Shown piece by piece: positions 44,519 to 52,334 of a DNA stretch of 64,000 nt (position 1 is the stretch's first letter; each line of letters starts with the position of its first letter). Origin of the DNA: an uncultured Lachnospiraceae bacterium (lineage in GTDB: Bacteria; Bacillota; Clostridia; Lachnospirales; Lachnospiraceae). A program made the translations under genes and the position numbers. The DNA is taken from NCBI GenBank assembly GCA_947631625.1, contig CANRMA010000017.1, positions 1-64,000 on the forward strand. Direction: 5' to 3'. The notes beneath the pieces were generated by a model. The model was not told where the DNA came from and made no database searches. It saw nothing but the letters and a program-made list of their open reading frames with translations.

Positions 44519-46252
44519 CTATCTGTTTGCGGTATGCTCGGTATGTAAAAGCATATGAGCCTTATGCGACATCGGCGCTTCAAAAAACTCATTATACATA
44601 TTTATTATATCCTGATTTTCGTGCGAAAAACGGATATTGGCATTTTCATCGAGATAGTAGAGATTTTTACCTCTCTCGAACGCCAGTTCTTCTCCGTCAT
44701 GTATGGGCTGGCCGCCTCCGCCGACGCAGCCTCCGGGACAGGCCATCACTTCCACGAAATCATAATGCACTTCTTTGCTTTCAATCTTCTTAAGAAGCTT
44801 TCTTGTATTGCCAAGCCCGCTTACCACCGCAGTTCTGACAGTAATGTCATCTATCCGGAAATCCGCTTCCGCCACACCGTCATTGGCTCCAAACGCCGGA
44901 CTTCTTACGGCCTTAAAAGCATCCGCGGGCGGATTTTCTTTTTTCAGAAGATAATACGCCGTACGAAGAGCCGCTTCCATAACGCCGCCCGTTACGCCGA
45001 ATATCACGCCTGCTCCCGAGCCCTGCTGCATGGGCTTATCGCTTTCCATATCTTTCAATGTATGCGGATTTATATGCGCCGAACGGATCATCTTAACAAG
45101 CTCTCTTGTCGTAATGACCGCATCAATGTCGTGTCCCGCATATTCTTCATAAAAAAGCTCCATCTCTCTCTCGCCCTTCTTGGAAACGCAGGGCATTACT
45201 GACACCGTATATATACGGTCGGGCGACACTCCAAGCTTATCCGCAAAATAAGTTTTCATTACGGCGCCAAACATCTGCTGCGGAGACTTTGCGCTTGAAA
45301 GCTGTTGCGCCATGTGCGGGAACTGCGATTTAACGAACCGCACCCACCCCGGGCAGCAGGAGGTAAACATAGGCCTCTCTTTTAACTCTCCGCCGGTGAA
45401 ACGTTTAATGAACTCATTTGCCTCTTCCATAATAGTAAGGTCAGCGGAAAAAGTGGTATCGAAAACATAGTCCGCTCCCATACGTTTCAATGCGTCAAGG
45501 ATCTTGCCGACTCCCGCTTCTTCTTTCTTAAGTCCCAGTTCCTCACCCCATGCGGTACGCACGGCCGGCGCCACCTGGACTACCACTATCTTATCCTTAT
45601 CTGCTATCGCATTCCAGACTTTCTGTGTATCGTCACGCTCTCTGAGCGCGCCTACGGGGCAGTGCGTAATACACTGTCCGCAAAGCGAACAATCGGCTTC
45701 CTCTATGCGCTTATGATTGGATACGTTGACGGTTGTGCGCGAACCGGTGCCCTCAACATCCCATACATTAAGTCCCTGTACTTTGTCACAGATCTGTACG
45801 CAGCGCATACATTTAATGCATTTGGACGAATCGCGTATGAGTGGGAAATCTTTATTCCAGGGTTGGCGCTCAATTTCCTGCCTGTAAGGTATCTCCAGAA
45901 TATTAAGATCGTTCGCTATACTCTGGAGGCTGCAGTTTCCGCTCCTTGCACAGCTTACGCAGCTGCAGTCATGCTGTGAAAGCAGAAGTTCAACCGTAGT
46001 CTTCCTGTGTCTGCGTACTTTGGGGCTGTTTGTATAAATTACCATCCCCTCTTCGGCGATATTATTACATGAAGTTATAAGTTTTTCCTTGCCTTCCAGT
46101 TCTACCACACAGACACGGCAGGCGGCTATCTCATTTATATCTTTTAAATAACATAATTTTGGTATCGGAATTCCGTTTTGCCTTGCCGCTTCCATGATCG
46201 TGGTATTTTCGGCTACGGAAATCTTTTGATCATCTATAACAATATTTACCAT
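44519..46252 (-). CDS. hydA: [FeFe] hydrogenase, M2/group-A type, catalytic subunit
   Basis: The enzyme reduces protons to H2 (or the reverse) to dispose of fermentation electrons. The 577-residue product has in order a [2Fe-2S] domain (LCYLKDINEIAACRVCVVE), a His/Cys [4Fe-4S] domain (HDCSCVSCARSGNC), two [4Fe-4S] motifs (CIKCMRCVQICDKVQG, CSLCGQCITHCPVGAL) and the H-cluster domain with the three signatures TSCCPGWVRF, MPCVSKKGERE and EVMACPGGCVGGGGQP. The catalytic cysteine next to the H-cluster is present. The start overlaps the end of the flavoprotein gene by 7 nt, so the two are one unit. It carries a TGACA-N4-TGTCA site. Confidence 0.96.
   Translation of the reverse strand: MVNIVIDDQKISVAENTTIMEAARQNGIPIPKLCYLKDINEIAACRVCVVELEGKEKLITSCNNIAEEGMVIYTNSPKVRRHRKTTVELLLSQHDCSCVSCARSGNCSLQSIANDLNILEIPYRQEIERQPWNKDFPLIRDSSKCIKCMRCVQICDKVQGLNVWDVEGTGSRTTVNVSNHKRIEEADCSLCGQCITHCPVGALRERDDTQKVWNAIADKDKIVVVQVAPAVRTAWGEELGLKKEEAGVGKILDALKRMGADYVFDTTFSADLTIMEEANEFIKRFTGGELKERPMFTSCCPGWVRFVKSQFPHMAQQLSSAKSPQQMFGAVMKTYFADKLGVSPDRIYTVSVMPCVSKKGEREMELFYEEYAGHDIDAVITTRELVKMIRSAHINPHTLKDMESDKPMQQGSGAGVIFGVTGGVMEAALRTAYYLLKKENPPADAFKAVRSPAFGANDGVAEADFRIDDITVRTAVVSGLGNTRKLLKKIESKEVHYDFVEVMACPGGCVGGGGQPIHDGEELAFERGKNLYYLDENANIRFSHENQDIINMYNEFFEAPMSHKAHMLLHTEHTANR
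44836..44849. other. TGACA-N4-TGTCA palindrome, site 10
   Basis: TGACAgtaaTGTCA inside the hydrogenase gene (D-I-T-V). Confidence 0.85.
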
Positions 46253-48078
46253 AATTTCTCTCTGCCTCCCTTAAATATTCCATATCCGAAATGGTCGCAG
46301 CGCAAGCATCTTCCTGCCTCCTGCTTTGCTTCTTTTTCGGTCATGCAGTTTTCCACGCCGTTAAAATCACATACTCTCTCGCAGGCTTCACGCTCTGTAA
46401 GATTTACCCTTCCGCACGGTATCTTGTCATCCAGACGGGGCTTTGGAATATCAACGTCACAGGATATCTCATGGTGATAACCTAAATACTCATCTATGTT
46501 AGCGGCAACTACCTTAGCCGCCGCGATCGCCTTTATTACCGAAGCAGGACCGCTCGCACAGTCTCCGCCGGCAAATACTCCCGGCATATCGGCTATAGCT
46601 CCGGTACTTGCGGTAACGATCTTTCCGCGGGATACCGGTATGCCCGCCTCTTCAAAGTGCCTTGTCTCGATATTCTGTCCGATCGCAACTATAAGCACAT
46701 CGCAAGGTATGTATATGTCTTTTTCGCCTGTGGGTTTTACACCGGCGCGGCCGTCCTTTATCTCGCTTATCATCTGCGGAGTTACATATATTCCTCTTAC
46801 ATGCCTGTTTTCGTCTATATCAAGGGCAGCGGGAGCTTTCAATGTCTGTATCTCGATCCCCTCTGCGACAGCCCCCTCTATCTCTGCGGGCAGAGCCGTC
46901 ATATCGGCAACTCTTCTGCGGTAAACTATACTTACTTTCTTCGCGCCGAGACGTTTTGCAGTGCGGACAGCGTCCATGGAAACATTACCGCCGCCGATCA
47001 CCGCGACTTCTTTGCCCGACAGATCCATGATCTCATTTTTACCGACATTCCTAAGGAACTGTACCGCCGACAAAATTCCGTCCGCATCTTCGCCTTCAAG
47101 CCCGAGTTTCTTATCGGTGCTCGCTCCTATCGTTATAAGCACGGCATCATACTGCTCTCTCAAAGTCTTTAAATCTATATCCTGACCGATCTTAAGTCCG
47201 TGCTTAACCTCAACTCCGGTCTTCAATATGCTGTTTATATCGTCATCCAGTCTGTTTTTGGGCAGACGATAATTGGGAATGCCGTATCTGAGCATACCTC
47301 CAAGCTCCGGAAGCATTTCATAGACGGTAGTCTGATGCCCCATAAGCTGAAGATAATAGGCCGCGCTCAAACCTCCCGGGCCTCCGCCAAGCACCGCTAT
47401 CTTTTTACCGGTAGAAGGCGCGCATACAGGCGGATCTACCTCTCCCGCGAAATCGGCAGCCACTCTCTTAAGCCCTCTTATATTAACGGAATCATCCATC
47501 ATATTCCTGCGGCATCTTGCCTCGCAGGGATGCTCGCAGATAAAACCACAGGTCGTCGGGAAAGGATTATCTTTTCTGATAAGACGGATGGCGTCCGCAT
47601 ATCTTCCTTCTCCCACCAACGCAATATAGCCCGGAATATCCACCTTGGCCGGGCACATGGACATACAGGGCACCGGTTGGTTATATGTACAGGTACAGCG
47701 GCCGTTCCTTATATGCTCTTCATAATCGTCACGATAGCCTATAAGGCCCTTGTACACCATATTGGCCGCTTCATATCCTATCGCGCAGTCGGCTGATTCC
47801 ATAATGGAAAGAGCCGTCTGCTCCATGACATCAAGCGTCTCCATCGTTGCTTTTCCGTCGAGAACATCCTCAATAAAATGCCCCAACTGGCCTAAGCCTA
47901 TACGGCACGGAACACATTTTCCGCAGGTCTGCGCATGGCAAAGTTCCAGAAATGCCCTCGACATATCCACCGGACATAAGCCCGGAGGACTCGATTCAAT
48001 TCTCCGCTCCAAATCCTTATATAGTCCTTCCATGACTATTCTGGTCCTATTGGGCGAAATGATCTCAAGTCTGCTCAT
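46246..48078 (-). CDS. GltD-like flavoprotein with an N-terminal NuoF-type Fe-S domain
   Basis: The 610-residue product begins with a region like the C-terminal Fe-S part of NuoF/HydB (CHAQTCGKCVPCRIGLGQLG, then a further cysteine in ESADCAIGYEA), lacks the NuoF flavin/NADH domain, and continues as a GltD-like oxidoreductase. That part has a cysteine-rich linker (VPCMSMCPAKVDIPGYIALV, CGFICEHPCEARCRRN), an FAD site (IAVLGGGPGGLSAAYYLQ), an NAD(P)H site (VAVIGGGNVSMDAVRTA) and GVFAGGDCASGP, plus a C-terminal CLRCDHFG. It overlaps the hydrogenase gene by 7 nt. It probably passes electrons from NAD(P)H to HydA, perhaps by flavin-based bifurcation; cofactor specificity is not determined by the sequence alone. 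Confidence 0.88.
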   Translation of the reverse strand: MSRLEIISPNRTRIVMEGLYKDLERRIESSPPGLCPVDMSRAFLELCHAQTCGKCVPCRIGLGQLGHFIEDVLDGKATMETLDVMEQTALSIMESADCAIGYEAANMVYKGLIGYRDDYEEHIRNGRCTCTYNQPVPCMSMCPAKVDIPGYIALVGEGRYADAIRLIRKDNPFPTTCGFICEHPCEARCRRNMMDDSVNIRGLKRVAADFAGEVDPPVCAPSTGKKIAVLGGGPGGLSAAYYLQLMGHQTTVYEMLPELGGMLRYGIPNYRLPKNRLDDDINSILKTGVEVKHGLKIGQDIDLKTLREQYDAVLITIGASTDKKLGLEGEDADGILSAVQFLRNVGKNEIMDLSGKEVAVIGGGNVSMDAVRTAKRLGAKKVSIVYRRRVADMTALPAEIEGAVAEGIEIQTLKAPAALDIDENRHVRGIYVTPQMISEIKDGRAGVKPTGEKDIYIPCDVLIVAIGQNIETRHFEEAGIPVSRGKIVTASTGAIADMPGVFAGGDCASGPASVIKAIAAAKVVAANIDEYLGYHHEISCDVDIPKPRLDDKIPCGRVNLTEREACERVCDFNGVENCMTEKEAKQEAGRCLRCDHFGYGIFKGGREKLW

Positions 48079-48113
48079 AATATACCCCCATTTATTTATA
48101 TAGTTTTTGCTTG

Positions 48114-50000
48114 TTATTCCCCGAAATAAAATTTTTCGCGTATGCCGCCGGTATAGTCCAATATCACCTTAAGGAAACGCTCCCCGTATCTTTCAAATTT
48201 ATTTTCACCGACGCCTGTCACACTAAGCATTTCTTTTTTATCCAAAGGCGATCTCACACACATATCCACAAGAGTTTTGTCGGAAAAAATAATGTAAGGC
48301 GGCATCCCCTCTTCTCTGGCAATGGCCGTTCTGAGCTCCCTGAGCTGCTCAAACAGTTCCAGTCCCCTTGAATTCAAAGTATCGGAACGCCTGCTTTTTG
48401 ATGTCGATCTTTTAGCTGCAGATCCTTCAGACAAGCCATTTTCTTTAGCCGGGTCTTTTTTAGGCCGCTTAAATATGACACGAATGTCATTATTCACAAC
48501 CTGACCGGCTTTGTCCATTAATTTTAAAAGCGCATATTTATCATTAGTCTGCCATAATATATTCTGTATCAGCATATGGTTTATGATCTGCTTGATTCCG
48601 GCTTCGCTCATGCCGCTTATGCTTCCGTATGTTTTGTATTCGAAGACTCCATACTCTTTAAGTTTGGCCCTGTCATCTCCTGCAAGTATGCCTGCGATCA
48701 CATTTATGCCATACCTCTGTCCGGCTTCGCGTATGCATGAGATTATTTTGGAAGCCTCGTCCGTAACGTCAACCTCTTCAAACTCACTGACACAGTTTAT
48801 GCAATTCCCGCAATAAGAAGCTCCTTTTTCGCCAAAATACTTAAGTATGTATTCCCTAAGGCAGCCCGTTGTCATACAATAAAATGTCATGGCTCTAAGG
48901 CGCTCTTCATCACGCTCCCGCACTGCGGCTGCTTCATCCGGAGTATATTCGTTATTCTGTTCTTTATTATCCAACAAAAAACGATTAATTACAACATCCT
49001 GAGGGGAATAGAGTAAAATACATTCCGCCCGTTCACCGTCGCGGCCGCCGCGGCCCGCCTCCTGATAATAATTTTCAAGACTCTGCGGCATATTGTAATG
49101 GATGACATAACGGACATTGGACTTATCTATGCCCATTCCAAATGCATTGGTGGCTATCATTACCGGCTTTTTATCATATATAAAATCATCCTGATTTACT
49201 TTCCGCTCTTCGGCAGTAAGCCCCGCATGATATTTGCTGACCTCTATATCCTGCGCTTTAAGTTTTTCATAAAGGGTTTCCACATTTTTCCTTGTGGCGC
49301 AGTAAATTATCCCGCTTTCGGACGAATGCTTTTTAACATAATTTATGACATATGTGTCTTTTTTATTAGGAGTTTCCACCGCGAAATACAGATTTTTCCT
49401 GTCAAATCCTGTGACAAGTATTTCAGGATCCTGCAGCCCAAGCACACATACTATATCTTCTTTGACATTTTCAGTCGCCGTCGCAGTAAAAGCCGTGATC
49501 ACCGGCCTCTTATCAAGCTGCCTGATAAACTGAACTATTTTAAGATAACTTGGGCGGAAATCCTGCCCCCACTGCGATATACAGTGAGCCTCGTCCACAG
49601 TTATCATGGAAATCTCCACACTTTTTACAAAATTCAGGAAATCGTATGTCTCCAACCGTTCCGGGGCCGCATAGATTATCTTATACTGCCCCTGCGCCGC
49701 AAGCTTAAGCGCTTTGGCGATCTGAGCTTCGTTTAAAGAGCTGTTGATATAAGCTGCATGTATGCCTGCCTGGTTAAGCGCCTGCACCTGATCTTTCATT
49801 AACGATATAAGGGGGGAGATTACCAGTGTGATACCCGGCATAAGAAGCGCAGGAACCTGATAACAAAGCGATTTCCCCGCTCCGGTCGGCATAATGCCAA
49901 GCACGTCCCTATTATTCAGAATATCATCTATCAAAGCTTCCTGCCCCTCACGGAAAGACGTATAGCCGAAGTATTTTTTTAAAACATCATATTTATCCAT
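48114..50000 (-). CDS. recQ: ATP-dependent DNA helicase RecQ
   Basis: RecQ unwinds recombination intermediates. The 628-residue product has FGYTSFREGQEALIDDIL at the start, Walker A (MPTGAGKSLCYQVPALL), the DEAH box in ITVDEAHCISQWGQDFRP, helicase C-terminal motifs (YYQEAGRGGRDGERAECILL), the zinc site (CNCINC-type cysteines in YCGNCINC) and an HRDC domain (LFEQLRELRTAIAREEGMPP). It stands between the hydrogenase operon and the OGG gene on the same strand. One exact and one near TGACA-N4-TGTCA site fall in it. Confidence 0.95.
   Translation of the reverse strand: MDKYDVLKKYFGYTSFREGQEALIDDILNNRDVLGIMPTGAGKSLCYQVPALLMPGITLVISPLISLMKDQVQALNQAGIHAAYINSSLNEAQIAKALKLAAQGQYKIIYAAPERLETYDFLNFVKSVEISMITVDEAHCISQWGQDFRPSYLKIVQFIRQLDKRPVITAFTATATENVKEDIVCVLGLQDPEILVTGFDRKNLYFAVETPNKKDTYVINYVKKHSSESGIIYCATRKNVETLYEKLKAQDIEVSKYHAGLTAEERKVNQDDFIYDKKPVMIATNAFGMGIDKSNVRYVIHYNMPQSLENYYQEAGRGGRDGERAECILLYSPQDVVINRFLLDNKEQNNEYTPDEAAAVRERDEERLRAMTFYCMTTGCLREYILKYFGEKGASYCGNCINCVSEFEEVDVTDEASKIISCIREAGQRYGINVIAGILAGDDRAKLKEYGVFEYKTYGSISGMSEAGIKQIINHMLIQNILWQTNDKYALLKLMDKAGQVVNNDIRVIFKRPKKDPAKENGLSEGSAAKRSTSKSRRSDTLNSRGLELFEQLRELRTAIAREEGMPPYIIFSDKTLVDMCVRSPLDKKEMLSVTGVGENKFERYGERFLKVILDYTGGIREKFYFGE
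48476..48489. other. TGACA-N4-TGTCA palindrome, site 11
   Basis: TGACAcgaaTGTCA inside recQ (D-I-R-V). A near match (TGACAtatgTGTCT, D-T-Y-V) lies at 49346-49359 in the same gene. Confidence 0.85.
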
Positions 50001-50040
50001 ATATGACCGGTTCAGTCAATCTGACTTTTTCCTCTCATAA

Positions 50041-50269
50041 AATAATTCATATAGGCAATTGCGAAACGCTCTATCAACGTATATTGATTGTACAGATTTA
50101 ACAAACACCATTGCAGGCGCTCTGAGCGCGTCGGCACTTAGCGAGGTGTTTTCGAGCTTAGTGCCGCTACTGCGCTCAACGCAGCGAAAGCGTGCCTGCA
50201 AGGTTTTGTTAAATTTGTACAATCTCGATAACGTATATCATGGTTTCGCAATTACCTAAATAATTCATA
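50041..50269. repeat. 11-bp target duplication around the class A element
   Basis: AATAATTCATA occurs at 50041-50051 and 50259-50269, exactly abutting both ends of the element, showing a recent insertion into the 3' end of the OGG-type gene. Confidence 0.9.
50052..50258. mobile_element. Foldback element (MITE-like), class A, inside the OGG-type gene
   Basis: The 207-bp element starts TAGGCAATTGCGAAAC and ends GTTTCGCAATTACCTA. Inner arms GATTGTACAGATTTAACAAA and TTTGTTAAATTTGTACAATC are nearly perfect complements, and the centre carries GGCGCTCTGAGCGC-type complementary blocks. It inserted in the last codons of the DNA-glycosylase gene. Confidence 0.92.
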
Positions 50270-51058
50270 ATAAAAAATATACTGCTGCATAACACCTTCA
50301 TACCCTTTATATCTGTCGCTTGGGAAACCGGAGGCATAATGTCCGGTCATGGCCTGATTTATGTGGGTATCTATGGGAAATGCTTCAAGATGATGCAGCG
50401 CAAACAGACATATGCAGTCCGCTACCTTACCGCCTACTCCATAAAGCTTAAGCAATATTTCCCTTGCCTGCTGATACGGAAGGCCGCGCAAAGTCTCCAG
50501 GTCCACCTCGCCCGAAACCACGCTTCCCGCGGCGCGCACCACATACTTGCTGCGATAACCCAGATTACATTCCATAAGCGCATCTTCTTTAAGACCGGCA
50601 AGCGCCCCGGCCTCCGGGAAAGTATAAAACGCTTTGCCGGAAGACGTCGTCAGCTTTTCACCGTAACGCTCACAGATATTGTTGATGCAGCGGCGTATTC
50701 TCGTGATATTATTCTGTTGCGATATAAGAAAGGTAACTATCATTTCCCACAGATCCTGATTGAGAATACGTATGCCCGAACCAAAAGCCGCCGCGTCAAG
50801 CAGATATTCGTCTTTAGGATCAATGTTCTTTATATATCCGGCGTAGTCCCTGTCAAGATCGAAATAATTCTTCCAGAATTCTTCATATTCTGTCTCATCG
50901 CAGTAAAAAGTACACTTATTTCCCTGCTGTTCCACTTCCAGATAACGGTTCCCTGCAATCACACTGTATAAATTTTCACTTTCTTTAAACATTCGGAAAC
51001 ACTGACCTGACTCACAGATTTGCGCAAGATTGAAATTGTCTTTAGTTATATTGACCAT
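50252..51058 (-). CDS. OGG-type 8-oxoguanine DNA glycosylase, C-terminus rewritten by an insertion
   Basis: The enzyme removes 8-oxoguanine through a helix-hairpin-helix GPD fold. The 268-residue product has an OGG N-terminal domain (NLAQICESGQCFRMFK), QDLWEMIVTFLISQQNNITR, and the catalytic part LKLYGVGGKVADCICLFAL ending EAFPIDTHINQAM with the catalytic aspartate. The last codons come from the inserted element: TTT-AGG-TAA now ends the gene, where AGG and TAA lie in the element. Removing the element and one target copy restores Y-Y-E-L-F-Y-E-R-K-K-S-D and a TGA. The lost tail is seven residues, so activity may be kept. Start 51058 is supported by AGGAG 6 nt upstream. Confidence 0.88.
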   Translation of the reverse strand: MVNITKDNFNLAQICESGQCFRMFKESENLYSVIAGNRYLEVEQQGNKCTFYCDETEYEEFWKNYFDLDRDYAGYIKNIDPKDEYLLDAAAFGSGIRILNQDLWEMIVTFLISQQNNITRIRRCINNICERYGEKLTTSSGKAFYTFPEAGALAGLKEDALMECNLGYRSKYVVRAAGSVVSGEVDLETLRGLPYQQAREILLKLYGVGGKVADCICLFALHHLEAFPIDTHINQAMTGHYASGFPSDRYKGYEGVMQQYIFYYELFR

Positions 51059-51245
51059 TCTTATCTCCTGAAATGTGCCGCAAAATATCAAATATCACAT
51101 AGTAATCTGCCAAAAATTAATAAACGACATAAAAAACATATATACAATAACTATACATCTTTTGACAGCGATTTACAATATAACATATAAATTTTGCGGA
51201 TTATAAATTTTATGCATTGGCAATTTTACGCATTGGCGTCCCCGC

Positions 51246-52277
51246 CTAAATCGCAGGATCCCACCCGTCCTTTCCGGCCAGTACCTTTTCTTTGGAATAG
51301 TCCGAAAGCTCATCTTTTTGCAATAGTTTGACAAACGGCGCTCTCTGCATAAATTTTTCACCCGCATTATCATTGTATATGCCGTATAATACAGTCTCTC
51401 TCGCATCCTCTTTATTCCAGTCATGAAAGAGTTCCGAATTGATATGAGCTCCTGTCTCGCAGTCAATAAACACCGTTTTGGCATAGTTTCTCCAGGGCCT
51501 TCCGAGGTAAACACTCCCATTAGGGCAGTCTTTTGAGACAAGTTTACAGCCTTCAAAAACATAGCCGTAGTCTATTCCTTCAGGCGTTGACGCCGCGGTA
51601 ACATAACCCTGTGTTTTATCTTCCTCAGAAAAACGTCGCAGCGATTCAATGGTACAGTTTTCAAAATATGCGGTCGCGCTCCCGAAAATAAAATCCACAT
51701 CTCCGCAGATATAGCAGTCCTTATAATACTGCCTTCCGTGAATACGCGGCGCAAACTGCTTGGGACCTATGAAGCCGTTAGGACTAAGCTCTTTGGGCGG
51801 GAGCGGCGCCGTAAAAAGCGTATCCTGATGTCCTATAAGGCGGCAGGAATTTATGACAAGTCTGTCACCGTCCGCATATAAGGCTATCGCCTGACCATGC
51901 GTCTTAGAATCGCCGGAAGCATTTTCTATCGTGAGATTATGGAGCGTGACATCATTTGCATCAATGAATACGCTGTATGATCGGAATGTTCCCATTTTCA
52001 TGCCGTCTTCCATAAGCATATTGGCGTAGTCGTCATATGTAATTACAGTATCTTCACTGCTCTCTCCCATACCTTCAAGCTTTACAAACGGTCGGTCAAT
52101 CGTAACTTTTTCGCGGTACACCCCTGCTTCGATGCAAATTGTGACAGGAGTGTCATTTTCTTTGGGAATACTGTTAATTGCTGCCGTTATCGTCTCAAAT
52201 GAATTATTGTCTTTAATATTATTGTCTTTAACATTATTGCCTTTACTGTTTTTAGATACATATATTTTACCGTCCAT
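51246..52277 (-). CDS. Pectinesterase (CE8), probably cytoplasmic
   Basis: The enzyme removes methyl groups from pectin. The 343-residue beta-helix protein shows the signature blocks HGQAIALYAD, IGHQDTLFT, GDVDFIFGSATA (with the catalytic Asp) and SVYLGRPWRNYAKTVFIDCE, all in order. There is no signal peptide; residues 1-25 are a small charged N-K-D-N repeat. A cytoplasmic enzyme acting on imported oligogalacturonides is a reasonable inference. A TGACA-N4-TGTCA site occurs twice in this gene. Length is normal for the short form. Confidence 0.92.
   Translation of the reverse strand: MDGKIYVSKNSKGNNVKDNNIKDNNSFETITAAINSIPKENDTPVTICIEAGVYREKVTIDRPFVKLEGMGESSEDTVITYDDYANMLMEDGMKMGTFRSYSVFIDANDVTLHNLTIENASGDSKTHGQAIALYADGDRLVINSCRLIGHQDTLFTAPLPPKELSPNGFIGPKQFAPRIHGRQYYKDCYICGDVDFIFGSATAYFENCTIESLRRFSEEDKTQGYVTAASTPEGIDYGYVFEGCKLVSKDCPNGSVYLGRPWRNYAKTVFIDCETGAHINSELFHDWNKEDARETVLYGIYNDNAGEKFMQRAPFVKLLQKDELSDYSKEKVLAGKDGWDPAI
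51854..51867. other. TGACA-N4-TGTCA palindrome, site 12
   Basis: TGACAagtcTGTCA inside the pectinesterase gene (D-R-L-V). Confidence 0.85.
52142..52155. other. TGACA-N4-TGTCA palindrome, site 13
   Basis: TGACAggagTGTCA inside the pectinesterase gene (D-T-P-V), the last site in the window. Confidence 0.85.
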
Positions 52278-52299
52278 ACCATACCTCTCTTATGCAAAA

Positions 52300-52324
52300 G
52301 GCGGCAGTTCAACGAACCGCCGCC
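52300..52324 (-). terminator. Terminator of the acyl-ligase cluster
   Basis: An 11-bp stem (GGCGGCGGTTC / GAACTGCCGCC, one G-T pair, 3-nt loop) is followed on the minus strand by TTTT, just after the ligase stop. Confidence 0.85.
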
Positions 52325-52334
52325 CCTAACCGTT

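Noticed and set aside
50016-50222. A 68-codon minus-strand frame between recQ and the glycosylase
   Set aside because: It consists of element sequence plus the old end of the glycosylase gene, which it helps to reconstruct; it is not a gene.
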